30,908 nucleotides of DNA from JAPLYB01 sp964500015 (GCA_964500015.1 CAZCMN010000011.1:1-30908); one strand, 5' to 3'; counted from the stretch's first letter, positions 16,309 to 24,118 are shown. Numbers and translations are program-made. The notes: a model not told the origin generated them from the sequence alone.

Positions 16309-16526
16309 TGGTTGTGGCGTTTTCCTTTTCATTAAAAACATTTAAACACTAAAATGTAATTGAGCTCAACAAAAAATATTATAAACACCATTTTCCTTAA
16401 TATTGGGAACATTGCTAATGCGATGTAGGTTATTATAAAAGTTTGGGAGATTGTTTGCAAAAAACAAAACCTTAAAACTCCAAATAATTAACATACCTCT
16501 GGCAATGAAATAAAAAAGAGGATATC
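16309..16526 (+). other. Intergenic region with a long imperfect inverted repeat
   Basis: CATTGC at 16410-16415 pairs with GCAATG at 16502-16507, and the adjoining GTAGGTTATTAT matches the reverse of AATTAACATAC inside. The same kind of sequence (TTTGCCAATGCAGGTAGGTT) occurs near 22456. AATATTATAAACACC near 16376 is a possible TATA element for the gene at 16527. No gene seen. Confidence 0.4.
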
Positions 16527-17084
16527 ATGATTGAAAAAGATCACATTTTAGAAGTTTTAAAGCAGACTGTAATTGCAATTAAATCTGAAAATATTATTCT
16601 TTTAAAGGAATTATCTAATCAGACAATTCATTCAGCTTCAATTTATCAAGACCCAGATTCAATTGCCTTGGCTGTAAACATCTATACTCTAGGAAAACTA
16701 TTTGAAAATGAAAAATTTAGATATTACAAATACTGGCCGATTTTTTTAAAAAAAACACTAAATTCCTTGTCTAGGGCATATAACTTTTTAGACAGGGGAA
16801 AATTAAAATCATTCAGGAAAGAGATTATTAACCTAAGAAAAAATGTAAATATGTTTGGTCATCTAAAAGAATATATCAAAGATGTTTTTTGGAAAGCTTC
16901 TATTAATAAAGCTTCTAAGATTTACGAGCATGGAATTTCTAGGGCAGAAACTTCTGCATTGCTTGGAATTTCACAATGGGAATTAGCATCTTATTCTGCA
17001 ATCCCAGCCATAGCAGATATTGATCTTTCAATTACAGAATCAATGAAAGATAGAATTAAATTTACAGAGGACTTATTCAAATGA
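16527..17084 (+). CDS. Helical hypothetical protein, 185 aa
   Basis: Not assigned to a named family. Predicted almost wholly alpha-helical and soluble; Lys/Arg-rich middle (residues about 70-125). Residues 139-160 (GISRAETSALLGISQWELASYS) look like a helix-turn-helix-type segment, so nucleic-acid binding is possible. A Shine-Dalgarno-like GAGG sits 7 nt before the ATG, unlike the leaderless starts nearby. The last 4 nt overlap the start of the small membrane protein (ATGA), so the two are one transcription and translation unit and probably act together. Confidence 0.62.
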   Translation: MIEKDHILEVLKQTVIAIKSENIILLKELSNQTIHSASIYQDPDSIALAVNIYTLGKLFENEKFRYYKYWPIFLKKTLNSLSRAYNFLDRGKLKSFRKEIINLRKNVNMFGHLKEYIKDVFWKASINKASKIYEHGISRAETSALLGISQWELASYSAIPAIADIDLSITESMKDRIKFTEDLFK

Positions 17085-17320
17085 CACTTGAATTGTGGAT
17101 AGCACAAAATACTGTTCTTTTTACAGTGATTGTTCTAATTGCTAGTGTTTGGGGTGCAGTCTGGAAAGGTATAGCTTTGTGGAAATCAGCTAGAAACAAA
17201 AATCTTGTTTGGTTTATTGTTTTGTTGGTTGTAAACACAGTAGGAATTTTAGAAATACTCTATATCTTTGTTTTTTCCAAACATCATAAAAAAACAATCA
17301 TAAAAAAGAAAAGAAGATAA
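17081..17320 (+). CDS. Small two-helix membrane protein (DUF5652-like)
   Basis: 79 aa with two transmembrane helices (about 12-32 and 43-66), a short polar KSARNKN link, and a strongly basic tail (HHKKTIIKKKRR) that should face the cytoplasm. The pattern WKGIALWKSARNKNLVWFI...NTVGILEILYI fits the DUF5652 family from memory. Function unknown; the basic tail could contact nucleic acid or the acidic face of a partner. It is translationally coupled to the helical protein upstream, and a GTAAGTTAAA motif plus hairpin follow within 75 nt. Confidence 0.7.
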   Translation: MTLELWIAQNTVLFTVIVLIASVWGAVWKGIALWKSARNKNLVWFIVLLVVNTVGILEILYIFVFSKHHKKTIIKKKRR

Positions 17321-17337
17321 AATAAATAAAAAACAAG

Positions 17338-17395
17338 GTAAGTTAAAAACTAATTGCGCAAGACAAAGTTGTTTTGCTATCGAGCAAAATCTTGC
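17338..17395 (+). repeat. GTAAGTT motif with bulged-stem hairpin (copy 3)
   Basis: GTAAGTT at 17338-17344, then outer stem GCAAGA (17358-17363)/TCTTGC (17390-17395), 8-nt 5' bulge CAAAGTTG (17364-17371), inner stem TTTTGCT/AGCAAAA closing ATCG. All paired parts are perfect. Located between the DUF5652-like and PIN-like genes. Confidence 0.55.
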
Positions 17396-17446
17396 AAGAT
17401 TAAGTTTATTTAGAATTTATTAGAACATAACTCAAAAATATAAAAA

Positions 17447-18109
17447 ATGATTAAAGAAAAAAAAGCCCTGATATTTGATGCTTCCAGTATCATAACTCTT
17501 GCATTGACTGATCTTCTGCATATCCTGGGGCCTTTAAAAGAAAAATTTAAAGGAGAATTTTATATTACTAAAGAAGTAAAATATGAAATAATAGACAAGC
17601 CAATCCAGGAAAGAAGATTTATGCTTGAAGCTTTGTTTATAAAAAAGTTAATTGAACAAGGAACTCTGAAAGTTTATCCAGTTATTCCAAAAGAACAGTC
17701 TAGGTTTTTAAGAACTGCTAACTCTACTTTTATTTCAGATGGAGAATTTATTAAAATAGTTCATCCTGGAGAAGTTTCTTGCGCAGTTTTATATAATCAG
17801 TTAGATGCACAAAAAAAAGCAGTAGTAGTTGATGAAAGAACTATGCGGCTTTTATGCGAATCTCCTGAAAATTTAAGAAGATTGCTTGAGAACAAATTGC
17901 ATAAGAAAATTTCAGCTGTTGAAAAAAATTATCCTTTTTTTAAAAATTTTAAAATTATTCGTTCTTGCGAATTAGCTTTAATGGCTTATGAATTTGGTTT
18001 AGTTGATCTGCCAGCTAAAAAGGGAGAAATAATCCGAGCTTTGCTATATGCCACCAAATTTAGCGGTTGTTCGATTTCGAGCAAGGAAATTGATTCATTA
18101 AAGATTTAA
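17447..18109 (+). CDS. PIN-like domain protein
   Basis: A 220-aa soluble protein with PIN-type ribonuclease features: LIFDASSIITLA with Asp11 on the first strand, an acidic KEVKYEI (Glu43/Glu47) after the second strand, HPGEVSCAVL with Glu109, and AVVVDERTMRLL with Asp129. This order of four acidic residues is that of metal-dependent PIN nucleases. The C-terminal ~75 residues are helical and unassigned. No antitoxin-like ORF precedes it, so a VapC role is unlikely; stand-alone PIN proteins in archaea often serve in RNA processing (inference). Its 3' flank carries a GTAAGTT motif at 18142. Confidence 0.68.
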   Translation: MIKEKKALIFDASSIITLALTDLLHILGPLKEKFKGEFYITKEVKYEIIDKPIQERRFMLEALFIKKLIEQGTLKVYPVIPKEQSRFLRTANSTFISDGEFIKIVHPGEVSCAVLYNQLDAQKKAVVVDERTMRLLCESPENLRRLLENKLHKKISAVEKNYPFFKNFKIIRSCELALMAYEFGLVDLPAKKGEIIRALLYATKFSGCSISSKEIDSLKI

Positions 18110-18263
18110 CCCCAAGATATCTTCGCACTGTTGTTTGATTTGTAAGTTGCATTCTATTGAAGTAGGCATCTTGGCACATAGCTAGCAAAGTCTAAAAGTT
18201 AAAAATGTTTTTTACATACCTACAACTTGTAAACATTTTTAAATCTCTTTATCTTGAATAAAT

Positions 18264-18668
18264 ATGGCAAAAAAAGCTAAAAAAAGAGGAAAGGTAAAAG
18301 TTGAATCTAAAGACATAAAACAAGAGAGTGCAAATGTTCTTTCTTTTATAAAAGTAGAGTTTGCTCTTAATTTAATAGCCTCCCTAATTGTGTTGATTTC
18401 AGGGATTGTCTATATTTTTATACCAATGCAATTTCCTGCAATAATTGGTGTTGAAAGAATTCTAATATTTGAAATCTTGAACATCGTAATTGGTCTAGGA
18501 ATGTTGATATCTACCCTAACATTAAAAACAAACCCAAGAGAAGCTAGTGTTTTTATCTTAGTTTTCAGCATTTTAGCATTAATCTTCCCACCATATGGAT
18601 TTGTAATAGGTCCAATAATCGGTTTAATAGGGTCGATTTTAGTGCTGGCAAAACTTAGAAGAAGGTAA
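18264..18668 (+). CDS. Membrane protein, 134 aa
   Basis: Not assigned to a named family. A Lys-rich cytoplasmic N-terminus (MAKKAKKRGKVKVESK) is followed by four hydrophobic stretches at about 33-55, 59-82, 92-108 and 111-128, with a PPYGF turn before the last and a LRRR tail inside. Gly/Ile-rich helices suggest tight packing. A TTTTTAAAT box about 22-30 nt before the ATG fits a leaderless start. It converges on hisS across about 180 bp in which only a repeated ATC(C/T)CCTATG was noticed. Confidence 0.6.
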   Translation: MAKKAKKRGKVKVESKDIKQESANVLSFIKVEFALNLIASLIVLISGIVYIFIPMQFPAIIGVERILIFEILNIVIGLGMLISTLTLKTNPREASVFILVFSILALIFPPYGFVIGPIIGLIGSILVLAKLRRR

Positions 18669-18845
18669 TTTTTTATATAATTTTTAATTTTTTGATTGAT
18701 TTAGGTTGTACTATGAACTCTATTTTGCTACTTCTTTTCTGCATGTCTTCTATCCCCTATGCGTAACTTGGTTTTTCTAGAATCCTCTACAATCTCCTAT
18801 GAAATTTAATGAAAATCAAGGCTAATGACCTTATAGATAGCAAAA

Positions 18846-20012
18846 TTAATTATTACACTTACTCTTAATTTTTTCAGCAATCGCTTTGCTTGTAAGAAAT
18901 TCTTCTTTTCCTGTTTTCATGTCTCTTAATTTGAATTTTTTTTTCTTTATCTCATCTTCACCTATAAATATGACATAAGGAATATTTTCTTGGTTAGCAT
19001 ATTCCAGCGCCTTAGATATCTTGTCCATCATAAAACAAGAAATTCTTTCCTTTCTTAATGATTGCATAATCTCCATTGCTTTTTCTTCTTGATTTATTGA
19101 AATGACAATTGCTTTGATTCCATCAACATCTATCTTGGCTAGACCAGATAATCTTTCTAAGCCAAATGAAATTCCTGTGCTTTGAATATTATTAATTAAG
19201 TAAGAACCTCCTCCAGCAATACTTTCTTTTGCCCCCTTTAATTTTATCTCAAAAATATTTCCATTATAATAAGAAAGTCCTCTAGCTAAATAAGGGGAAA
19301 ATTTAACGTTTAATTTAAAGTTTTTACAATAACTTAATAATTCTTCAACTTCTTTATAGGGGTTGTATTTCTTGAAAAAGTCTAAAGGTCTTTTCAAAAT
19401 ATCAAGCAGCCTTTCAGCATTATATCTCTTTAAATTGTTCTTAATTTCTTGTTCTGGAAGTTTGTTTATTTTGTCAATTTCTCTGATTACTTGTTCTTTT
19501 TGTTTAATCCCCTCTAATTCCAAAAGTTCATTAAGCAATTTTCTATTATTAATTTCGATTTCATATTCAATTCCAAGTTCATCTAAAATCTCTGAAAAAA
19601 CTTTCAAAACTTCTGCATCATCTTTTATTGTCGATCCAATAACATCAATGTCACATTGGGTAAATTGCCTGAACCTATTTGAAGAAATTGGTTCATCTCT
19701 GAAAACTTCCCCTACCTGATATCTTCTAAAAGGAAGTTTTTTGTTTTGAGCAAGTCTCTTTAATTGAAAAGTAAATTCATATCTCAAAGCCAAGTTTCTC
19801 TCTCCCTTATCTTTTAATTTAAAGATATCTGAAATAGCTTCATCTCTTGTGTTTTCTCCTTTAACAAACTCTTCAAATTCTATAATCGGAGTCTCACAAG
19901 GCATAAAGCCATATATTTTAAATTTCTCAATAAGAAGTTTCTTGATTTTTTCTCTTTTCAGAGCTTCTTCTCCTGAATAGTCTTTGAATCCTTTAACTGT
20001 TTCGTTTGTCAT
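18846..20012 (-). CDS. hisS: Histidyl-tRNA synthetase
   Basis: Charges tRNA-His. Class II catalytic core with motif 2 FRDEPISSNRFRQFTQ (104-119), the HisA loop LARGLSYYNG (242-251, catalytic Arg244) and motif 3 STGISFGLERL (278-288); a C-terminal anticodon-binding domain follows (about 295-388). The HisA loop has Ser where most enzymes have Asp (RGLDYY). At 388 aa it is on the short side for the family (about 410-430). It begins 30 bp after the tRNA-His gene on the same strand, so the tRNA and its synthetase may share a transcript. The final codons (SKCNN) lie in a GTAAGTGTAA motif identical to intergenic copies elsewhere. Confidence 0.95.
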   Translation of the reverse strand: MTNETVKGFKDYSGEEALKREKIKKLLIEKFKIYGFMPCETPIIEFEEFVKGENTRDEAISDIFKLKDKGERNLALRYEFTFQLKRLAQNKKLPFRRYQVGEVFRDEPISSNRFRQFTQCDIDVIGSTIKDDAEVLKVFSEILDELGIEYEIEINNRKLLNELLELEGIKQKEQVIREIDKINKLPEQEIKNNLKRYNAERLLDILKRPLDFFKKYNPYKEVEELLSYCKNFKLNVKFSPYLARGLSYYNGNIFEIKLKGAKESIAGGGSYLINNIQSTGISFGLERLSGLAKIDVDGIKAIVISINQEEKAMEIMQSLRKERISCFMMDKISKALEYANQENIPYVIFIGEDEIKKKKFKLRDMKTGKEEFLTSKAIAEKIKSKCNN

Positions 20013-20030
20013 TTTACTTATGTCCCTTCC

Positions 20031-21173
20031 TTATTTTTTAGAGCGAAAGGGGGGAATCGGACCCCCGTCTCCCGGGTTCTGCCTTTGGCGTTTCTTGTTT
20101 TGCAAGCAAACGCGTCCACAGCCAGGCGCTTTAACCATTGAGCTACAATCGCCATATTTATTTAGTTCAGGGTATCTTATTTTCCATTCATTTACTTTAT
20201 TTAAATTTTTTGGGCTACTCCACCCAATAAATTCTTCATATCTTCTGAATGCTCCAATTCCACGAATAGCTATTCTTCCATATCGTTCATTGAAAAAAAC
20301 ACATGGATTAAACCCAAACATGAAGAGTATTTCAGCAACATCCTTTATTAGATCTTTTGAGGTAAGTGAAATTTCAATTGTAGGATAATAATTTTTATAA
20401 CCATACTTTGATTTGAATGAAACACAACCATCTGTGTCGAATAAACCTCTTAAAAATGCACCAAGAATTTTTTTATTGCTTATCTTGAGAATTTCTGGGA
20501 ATCTTATACCATCTTTTTTGCCCGGCTTTATGCCCATAACTTTTACTTTAAATTCCCATAAGGCTTTAGAATAAACTTCAAAACCAAAACTTCTCTTAAA
20601 TTCTTTTAGGTTAACATTAATATTGTACAGCTCTTTAAATAAGGGTTTTATAACCTCAGAATAGTATTCTTTTTCATTTTTGGGATTTCCTTTCAGTCTG
20701 TAATCATACTTCTTTGCTGAAAGGAAGCCATCCCCAAATTGCATTCCGATTTCTTCAGCTAACTCCTTGGTAATCTTTATTGGTACTTTAATTTCTTTCT
20801 TTATGTCATAATTACTATAGTTTATTTTAGACACATCTAAATTTAAGTTTCTATTTGGGTAGGTTATATTTATTGGGACTAGAACCTTCTTTTGTTCTCC
20901 AAAAACTTTTCTTCCAATAATTAGTTCCTCTTTTTTTATAATGCCCCCATACTTTTCAAAAACCTTTTTTTCTTTTTCACATAGAACTATACAAATTTTT
21001 TTGAAAAGATTATAAGGAATATCACAGTATTCATACATATAAGATTTAACTAATGTTTTTTCATTAACTTCCAACTTTCTAGCAATTTCCTTCCATCCTA
21101 ACTCTGTTTTTTCCTTTATATACTTAAGCAACTTCTTTTGATTTCCTTCGGAGAACTTCACTCTTTTGTTCAT
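20031..21173 (-). CDS. LAGLIDADG homing endonuclease whose frame reads through tRNA-His
   Basis: 380 aa from the preferred start. Two LAGLIDADG motifs: LAEEIGMQFGDG (about 138-149) and LGAFLRGLFDTDG (about 237-249), each ending in the expected acidic residue; an N-terminal helix-turn-helix-like segment (about 8-45) may aid DNA binding. The frame extends to 21335, but GTTTATAAG at 21194-21202 lies about 20 nt before the ATG at 21173, favouring MNKRVKF. The last ~40 codons are the tRNA-His gene read in frame, ending 9 bp past it. Such enzymes cut an allele lacking the insertion; the usual archaeal homes are rRNA or tRNA introns, but this one lies upstream of, not inside, the tRNA intron. Confidence 0.85.
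   Translation of the reverse strand: MNKRVKFSEGNQKKLLKYIKEKTELGWKEIARKLEVNEKTLVKSYMYEYCDIPYNLFKKICIVLCEKEKKVFEKYGGIIKKEELIIGRKVFGEQKKVLVPINITYPNRNLNLDVSKINYSNYDIKKEIKVPIKITKELAEEIGMQFGDGFLSAKKYDYRLKGNPKNEKEYYSEVIKPLFKELYNINVNLKEFKRSFGFEVYSKALWEFKVKVMGIKPGKKDGIRFPEILKISNKKILGAFLRGLFDTDGCVSFKSKYGYKNYYPTIEISLTSKDLIKDVAEILFMFGFNPCVFFNERYGRIAIRGIGAFRRYEEFIGWSSPKNLNKVNEWKIRYPELNKYGDCSSMVKAPGCGRVCLQNKKRQRQNPGDGGPIPPFRSKK
20042..20153 (-). tRNA. tRNA-His (GTG) with intron, aberrant in several positions
   Basis: Encoded G-1 at 20153; D arm, anticodon stem CCTGG/CCGGG, loop CTGTGGC with anticodon GTG, T stem GGGGG/CCCCC. A BHB intron sits at 37/38. Placement 30 bp before hisS supports the identity. 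Oddities: acceptor GCGATTG against CTTTCGC leaves two U-U mismatches (5-68, 6-67), C13-A22 is mismatched, T loop reads TCCGATT (C at 55), and position 73 is T rather than C. These may reflect editing, decay or assembly error. The whole gene lies in frame inside the upstream endonuclease ORF. Confidence 0.85.
20077..20115 (-). other. Predicted 39-nt tRNA-His intron at 37/38
   Basis: Central helix CTGT (32-35) with GCAG (20082-20079), bulges GGA and AAC, giving exon ends G37 and C38. The intron interior forms GCGTTT/AAACGC over CTTG/CAAG. Confidence 0.65.
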
Positions 21174-21435
21174 TCTAAATAAAAGAATGACTAGTTTATA
21201 AGTTTTTCGCTCTAGCGTTATACCATAGATTTCATAATTTATTCTAGAATACAAAAAGGAATAGTTAAAAATGTTTTGAATTTCTTGAGAAGTTTGATAA
21301 GCCAGGCTAGGAAAATTACTTCGAGTGATGAACACTCTCCTGAAGTTTACCCTGCATTATCATATGTTATAGAAGAAAAGATGGTTTAAAAATCTTTCTC
21401 GCAACATTTAAAAACGCTTCGAAACATAAATTAAC

Positions 21436-22347
21436 ATGCCAAGAAAGAAAAAAGCCGATGGAGAAAAGACGCAAGAAGAAGAAAAAGTAGAAGAAGTTTC
21501 AAAAGAAGAAACTTCTGGAAAAGCAGAAGAATCAGAAGTTTCAGACAAAAAAGAAGTAGTTTTAGCTCCTCTTGAAACTTATATCAAAGCATCAATTCAT
21601 ATTGGAACCAGGGCAGTAACTCCAACAATGAAGGAGTATGTTTATAGGAGAAAAGCAGATGGTATAGCTGTTCTTAATACAAAAAAAATAGATGAAAAAA
21701 TCAGCCAGGGAGCTTCATTCTTATCTCAATTTGCTCCAGAAGATATAATTATCTGCGGTAAAAAAGATGCCGTAGTAAAGCCAGTTGAAGCATTTTCAAA
21801 AGCAACTGGAATTAGGGCATTTACAAGATATCCTGCCGGAATAATCACCAACCCAGTTCTAAAGACCTTTTTTGAACCAAGATTAGTCTTTGTCATAGAT
21901 CCTTGGGTTGATAAGAATGCCCTAAATGATGCAGTTAAAATAAAAATACCTGTAATGGCTTTATGCTCTACAAATAATAATACACACAATGTTGATTTTG
22001 TGATTCCATGCAATAACAAAATCACAAATTCAGTTGGTTTAGCTTTATATCTATTAGCTAAAATATACATAGAAAAAAGAAAAATTTCTGGAAAAATTGA
22101 TGCCAAAGACTTTTATTCCCTCGAGGAAAGAGCAGAAAGACAAAGAGAGAAAATAGACTTAACTGAAGCAAGAGCACTTATAAAAAGAAAACTTGAAGAG
22201 ATAAGGGCAAAGAAAGAATCAGAAGAAAAATCTAAAGAAAAAAAATCTGAGGAAAAAGAAGAAAAACCTAAAAAAGAAAAAAAAGTTAAAAAGCCAAAAA
22301 AAGAGAAAAAGGAAAAAGTCAAGAAAGAAGAGAAGAAAAAAGAATGA
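21436..22347 (+). CDS. rps2: 30S ribosomal protein uS2
   Basis: Small-subunit ribosomal protein S2. The core spans residues about 40-225 (YIKASIHIGTRAVTPTMKEYVYRRKADGIAVLNTKKID; RYPAGIITNP; NVDFVIPCNNK; LALYLLAKIY), all classic archaeal uS2 sequence. It carries an acidic/lysine N-terminal extension (~40 aa) and a long Lys/Glu-rich C-terminal tail (about 245-303), giving 303 aa against about 200-230 usually. Such charged tails are common in DPANN ribosomal proteins. A TTTAAAAAC box about 21-29 nt before the ATG fits a leaderless transcript. No other ribosomal genes adjoin it. Confidence 0.97.
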   Translation: MPRKKKADGEKTQEEEKVEEVSKEETSGKAEESEVSDKKEVVLAPLETYIKASIHIGTRAVTPTMKEYVYRRKADGIAVLNTKKIDEKISQGASFLSQFAPEDIIICGKKDAVVKPVEAFSKATGIRAFTRYPAGIITNPVLKTFFEPRLVFVIDPWVDKNALNDAVKIKIPVMALCSTNNNTHNVDFVIPCNNKITNSVGLALYLLAKIYIEKRKISGKIDAKDFYSLEERAERQREKIDLTEARALIKRKLEEIRAKKESEEKSKEKKSEEKEEKPKKEKKVKKPKKEKKEKVKKEEKKKE

Positions 22348-22626
22348 TTTTAGTTTATTCTTAGGGGTAAGTTAAAAAACAATTTTATTTTTTAGCTATG
22401 CTAAGCAATGGCCAAGCAAGTTCTTTTCGATGAGATTTATGCATAATGATTTAACTTTGCCAATGCAGGTAGGTTGTAATTAATTATCCTTAAGGTATTT
22501 TAAATTCTCCAAATATTTCTTTGAAGACATAAGATAAGCAGTCAAATCTAAAAAAATTTACACTTACAGATGGCAAAGTCAAGATAACAAATAGGCAATT
22601 ATACTTACATCTATATCAATAATCTT
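22348..22626. repeat. Repeat-rich region between rps2 and the PadR gene
   Basis: 279 bp without a gene. It holds GTAAGTT at 22367 (plus), TTAGC-TAT-GCTAA hairpin near 22392, 22411-22442 matching 4623-4653, a 9-bp inverted repeat ACTTTGCCA (22454-22462)/TGGCAAAGT (22571-22579), and two minus-strand GTAAGT(G/A)TAA motifs (22562 and 22603) downstream of the PadR stop. The pattern matches the flank of rnhB. Confidence 0.5.
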
Positions 22627-22935
22627 TTATAATTTCTTTAACATACTCTTATAAAAATTTTGAGCTTCTTTTAAAGCTTGTTTGCCTTTTTCAGTTATCT
22701 TGTAAATGACAATCCTGTCTTTTTTTTCCTTAGAAACAAGTCCCTGTTTTTTTAATGAATATAATGTTGTATAAGAAGTAACTTGTCCTGGCAAAAAATT
22801 AAATCTTTTATTGATTTCTTTTCTGATTACATAAGCATGCATTGGTTTTTCACTTAAAATTTTAAGGATATAGGGCCATAAACACTCTTTGGTATTTAAT
22901 TTTATTAATCTCTTAACTGGTTTATCAATTAGCAT
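22627..22935 (-). CDS. PadR-family transcriptional regulator
   Basis: 102-aa winged-helix regulator: LWPYILKILSEKPMHAYVIRKEINKRF (helix-turn-helix entry), TSYTTLYSLKKQGLV (recognition helix) and KDRIVIYKITEKGKQALKEA (wing and C-terminal helix), the standard PadR order. The short C-terminus suggests the compact subfamily that dimerises with one helix. It is divergent from the inositol-phosphate synthase gene; a perfect 26-bp palindrome lies between them, and a TATA-like ATATATTTAAAG at about 22957-22967 is 22 nt before its ATG. Self-regulation and control of the neighbour are inferred from this layout. Confidence 0.88.
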   Translation of the reverse strand: MLIDKPVKRLIKLNTKECLWPYILKILSEKPMHAYVIRKEINKRFNFLPGQVTSYTTLYSLKKQGLVSKEKKDRIVIYKITEKGKQALKEAQNFYKSMLKKL

Positions 22936-22967
22936 GTATTTTCTAGAATAGAAATCTTTAAATATAT

Positions 22968-22993
22968 TACTATTTTACATATGTAAAATAGTA
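22968..22993. promoter_or_regulatory. Perfect 26-bp palindromic operator
   Basis: Half-site TACTATTTTACAT followed directly by its reverse complement, centred on TACAT-ATGTA. It lies between the divergent PadR gene and ino1, just downstream of the plus-strand TATA box and upstream of the minus-strand one. The length and ATGT/ACAT core suit a PadR-type dimer. Confidence 0.75.
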
Positions 22994-23005
22994 GGGGAGA
23001 AAAAG

Positions 23006-24118
23006 ATGAGCGAGATAAAAATTGCCATATCTGGAATAGGAAATTGTGCTTCAAGCTTGATTCAAGGTCTTTATTATTATAAAAAAATAGATAATAATGA
23101 TAAACCGGTTTCAGGATTAATGCATAATGTTCTTGGAAATTATAATATTTCAGATATTAAAGTTGTTGCTGCTTTTGATATAGATTCAAGAAAAGTAGGA
23201 AAAGATGTTAATCAAGCTATTTTTGCTCTGCCTAACAATACTACAGTTTTTTGTAGTAATTTGCCTGAATCCAGCATAATAGTAAAAAAAGGCCCTGTTT
23301 TAGATGGTTTTGCAGAGCATATGAATGATTATGAAGAAAATAAAAGATTTTTAGTTTCAGATGAACAAAAAGAATTAACAAAACAAGAAGTTATTGAAGA
23401 ATTAAAAAAATCTGGAGCTGAAATACTAGTCAATTACATGCCTGTTGGAAGTCAAAAAGCTGCTGAGTTTTATGCTGAATGTTGTTTAGAAGCATGTATA
23501 GCCTTAATAAATTGCATGCCTGTTTTTATTTGTTCTCATGAAGACTGGATCAAAAAATTTCAAGAAAAAGGTCTGCCCTGTTTAGGAGATGATGTTAAAT
23601 CGCAGTTTGGTGCGACAATTGTTCATCGAGTCTTAACTAAACTCTGTCAAGATAGAGGCATTAACATAGAAAGAACCTATCAGTTAAATGTCGGAGGAAA
23701 TACTGATTTTTTAAATATGCTTGCTCGAGATAGATTAAAAAACAAAAAAATCAGCAAAACAGAAGCTGTTCAATCTCAATTAGGTGAAAGGATGCCTGAT
23801 GATAATATTCACATAGGTCCAAGTGATTTTATTCCATGGCTTAAAGATAATAAATTATGTTTCTTAAGAATGGAAGGAAAAAACTTCGGTGATGTTCCAT
23901 TAAACATTGAAATGAGATTAAGTGTTGAAGATTCTCCAAATTCAGGCGGATGTATCATTGATGCAATAAGGCTGATCAAGATTGCTTTAGACAGAAAAAT
24001 TTCAGGTTGTCTTGAATCTGGTTCAGCTTATTTAATGAAACATCCTTACAAACAATTCTCAGATTCTCAAGCTAAAGAAATGGTTGAAGAATTTATAAAA
24101 GGGAATAGGGAAAGATAA
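23006..24118 (+). CDS. ino1: Myo-inositol-1-phosphate synthase
   Basis: Converts glucose 6-phosphate to inositol 1-phosphate with NAD, the first step toward inositol phospholipid head groups and di-myo-inositol phosphate. 370 aa with GIGNCASSLIQGL (10-22, NAD-binding loop), AAFDID, VNYMPVGSQKAAEFYAE, INCMPVFI, GDDVKSQFGATIVHR (about 197-211), LNVGGNTDFLNM (about 226-237) and EDSPNSGG, the conserved core of the family. A GGGGAG sequence 7 nt before the ATG may serve as ribosome-binding site. Transcription probably depends on the PadR palindrome 13 nt upstream. The stop codon abuts the 3' end of the minus-strand tRNA-Thr. Confidence 0.95.
   Translation: MSEIKIAISGIGNCASSLIQGLYYYKKIDNNDKPVSGLMHNVLGNYNISDIKVVAAFDIDSRKVGKDVNQAIFALPNNTTVFCSNLPESSIIVKKGPVLDGFAEHMNDYEENKRFLVSDEQKELTKQEVIEELKKSGAEILVNYMPVGSQKAAEFYAECCLEACIALINCMPVFICSHEDWIKKFQEKGLPCLGDDVKSQFGATIVHRVLTKLCQDRGINIERTYQLNVGGNTDFLNMLARDRLKNKKISKTEAVQSQLGERMPDDNIHIGPSDFIPWLKDNKLCFLRMEGKNFGDVPLNIEMRLSVEDSPNSGGCIIDAIRLIKIALDRKISGCLESGSAYLMKHPYKQFSDSQAKEMVEEFIKGNRER

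Noticed and set aside
21217..21228. 12-bp match (minus CTATGGTATAAC) to the 5' part of the tRNA at 7241-7427
   Set aside because: No acceptor or anticodon arm follows, so a tRNA 5' half is not supported; may be chance.
21174..21335. Upstream extension of the endonuclease ORF to Met at 21335
   Set aside because: A TATA-like box at 21194-21202 lies inside the extension and the ATG at 21173 has proper spacing; the extension has no family-like sequence.
21325..21342. GTGATGA followed by CTGA, resembling C and D' boxes of a C/D guide RNA
   Set aside because: Spacer is only 8 nt and no C' or D box follows at normal distance.
22113..22322. Ser/Phe-rich minus-strand ORF
   Set aside because: It is the reverse reading of the Lys/Glu-rich tail of uS2.
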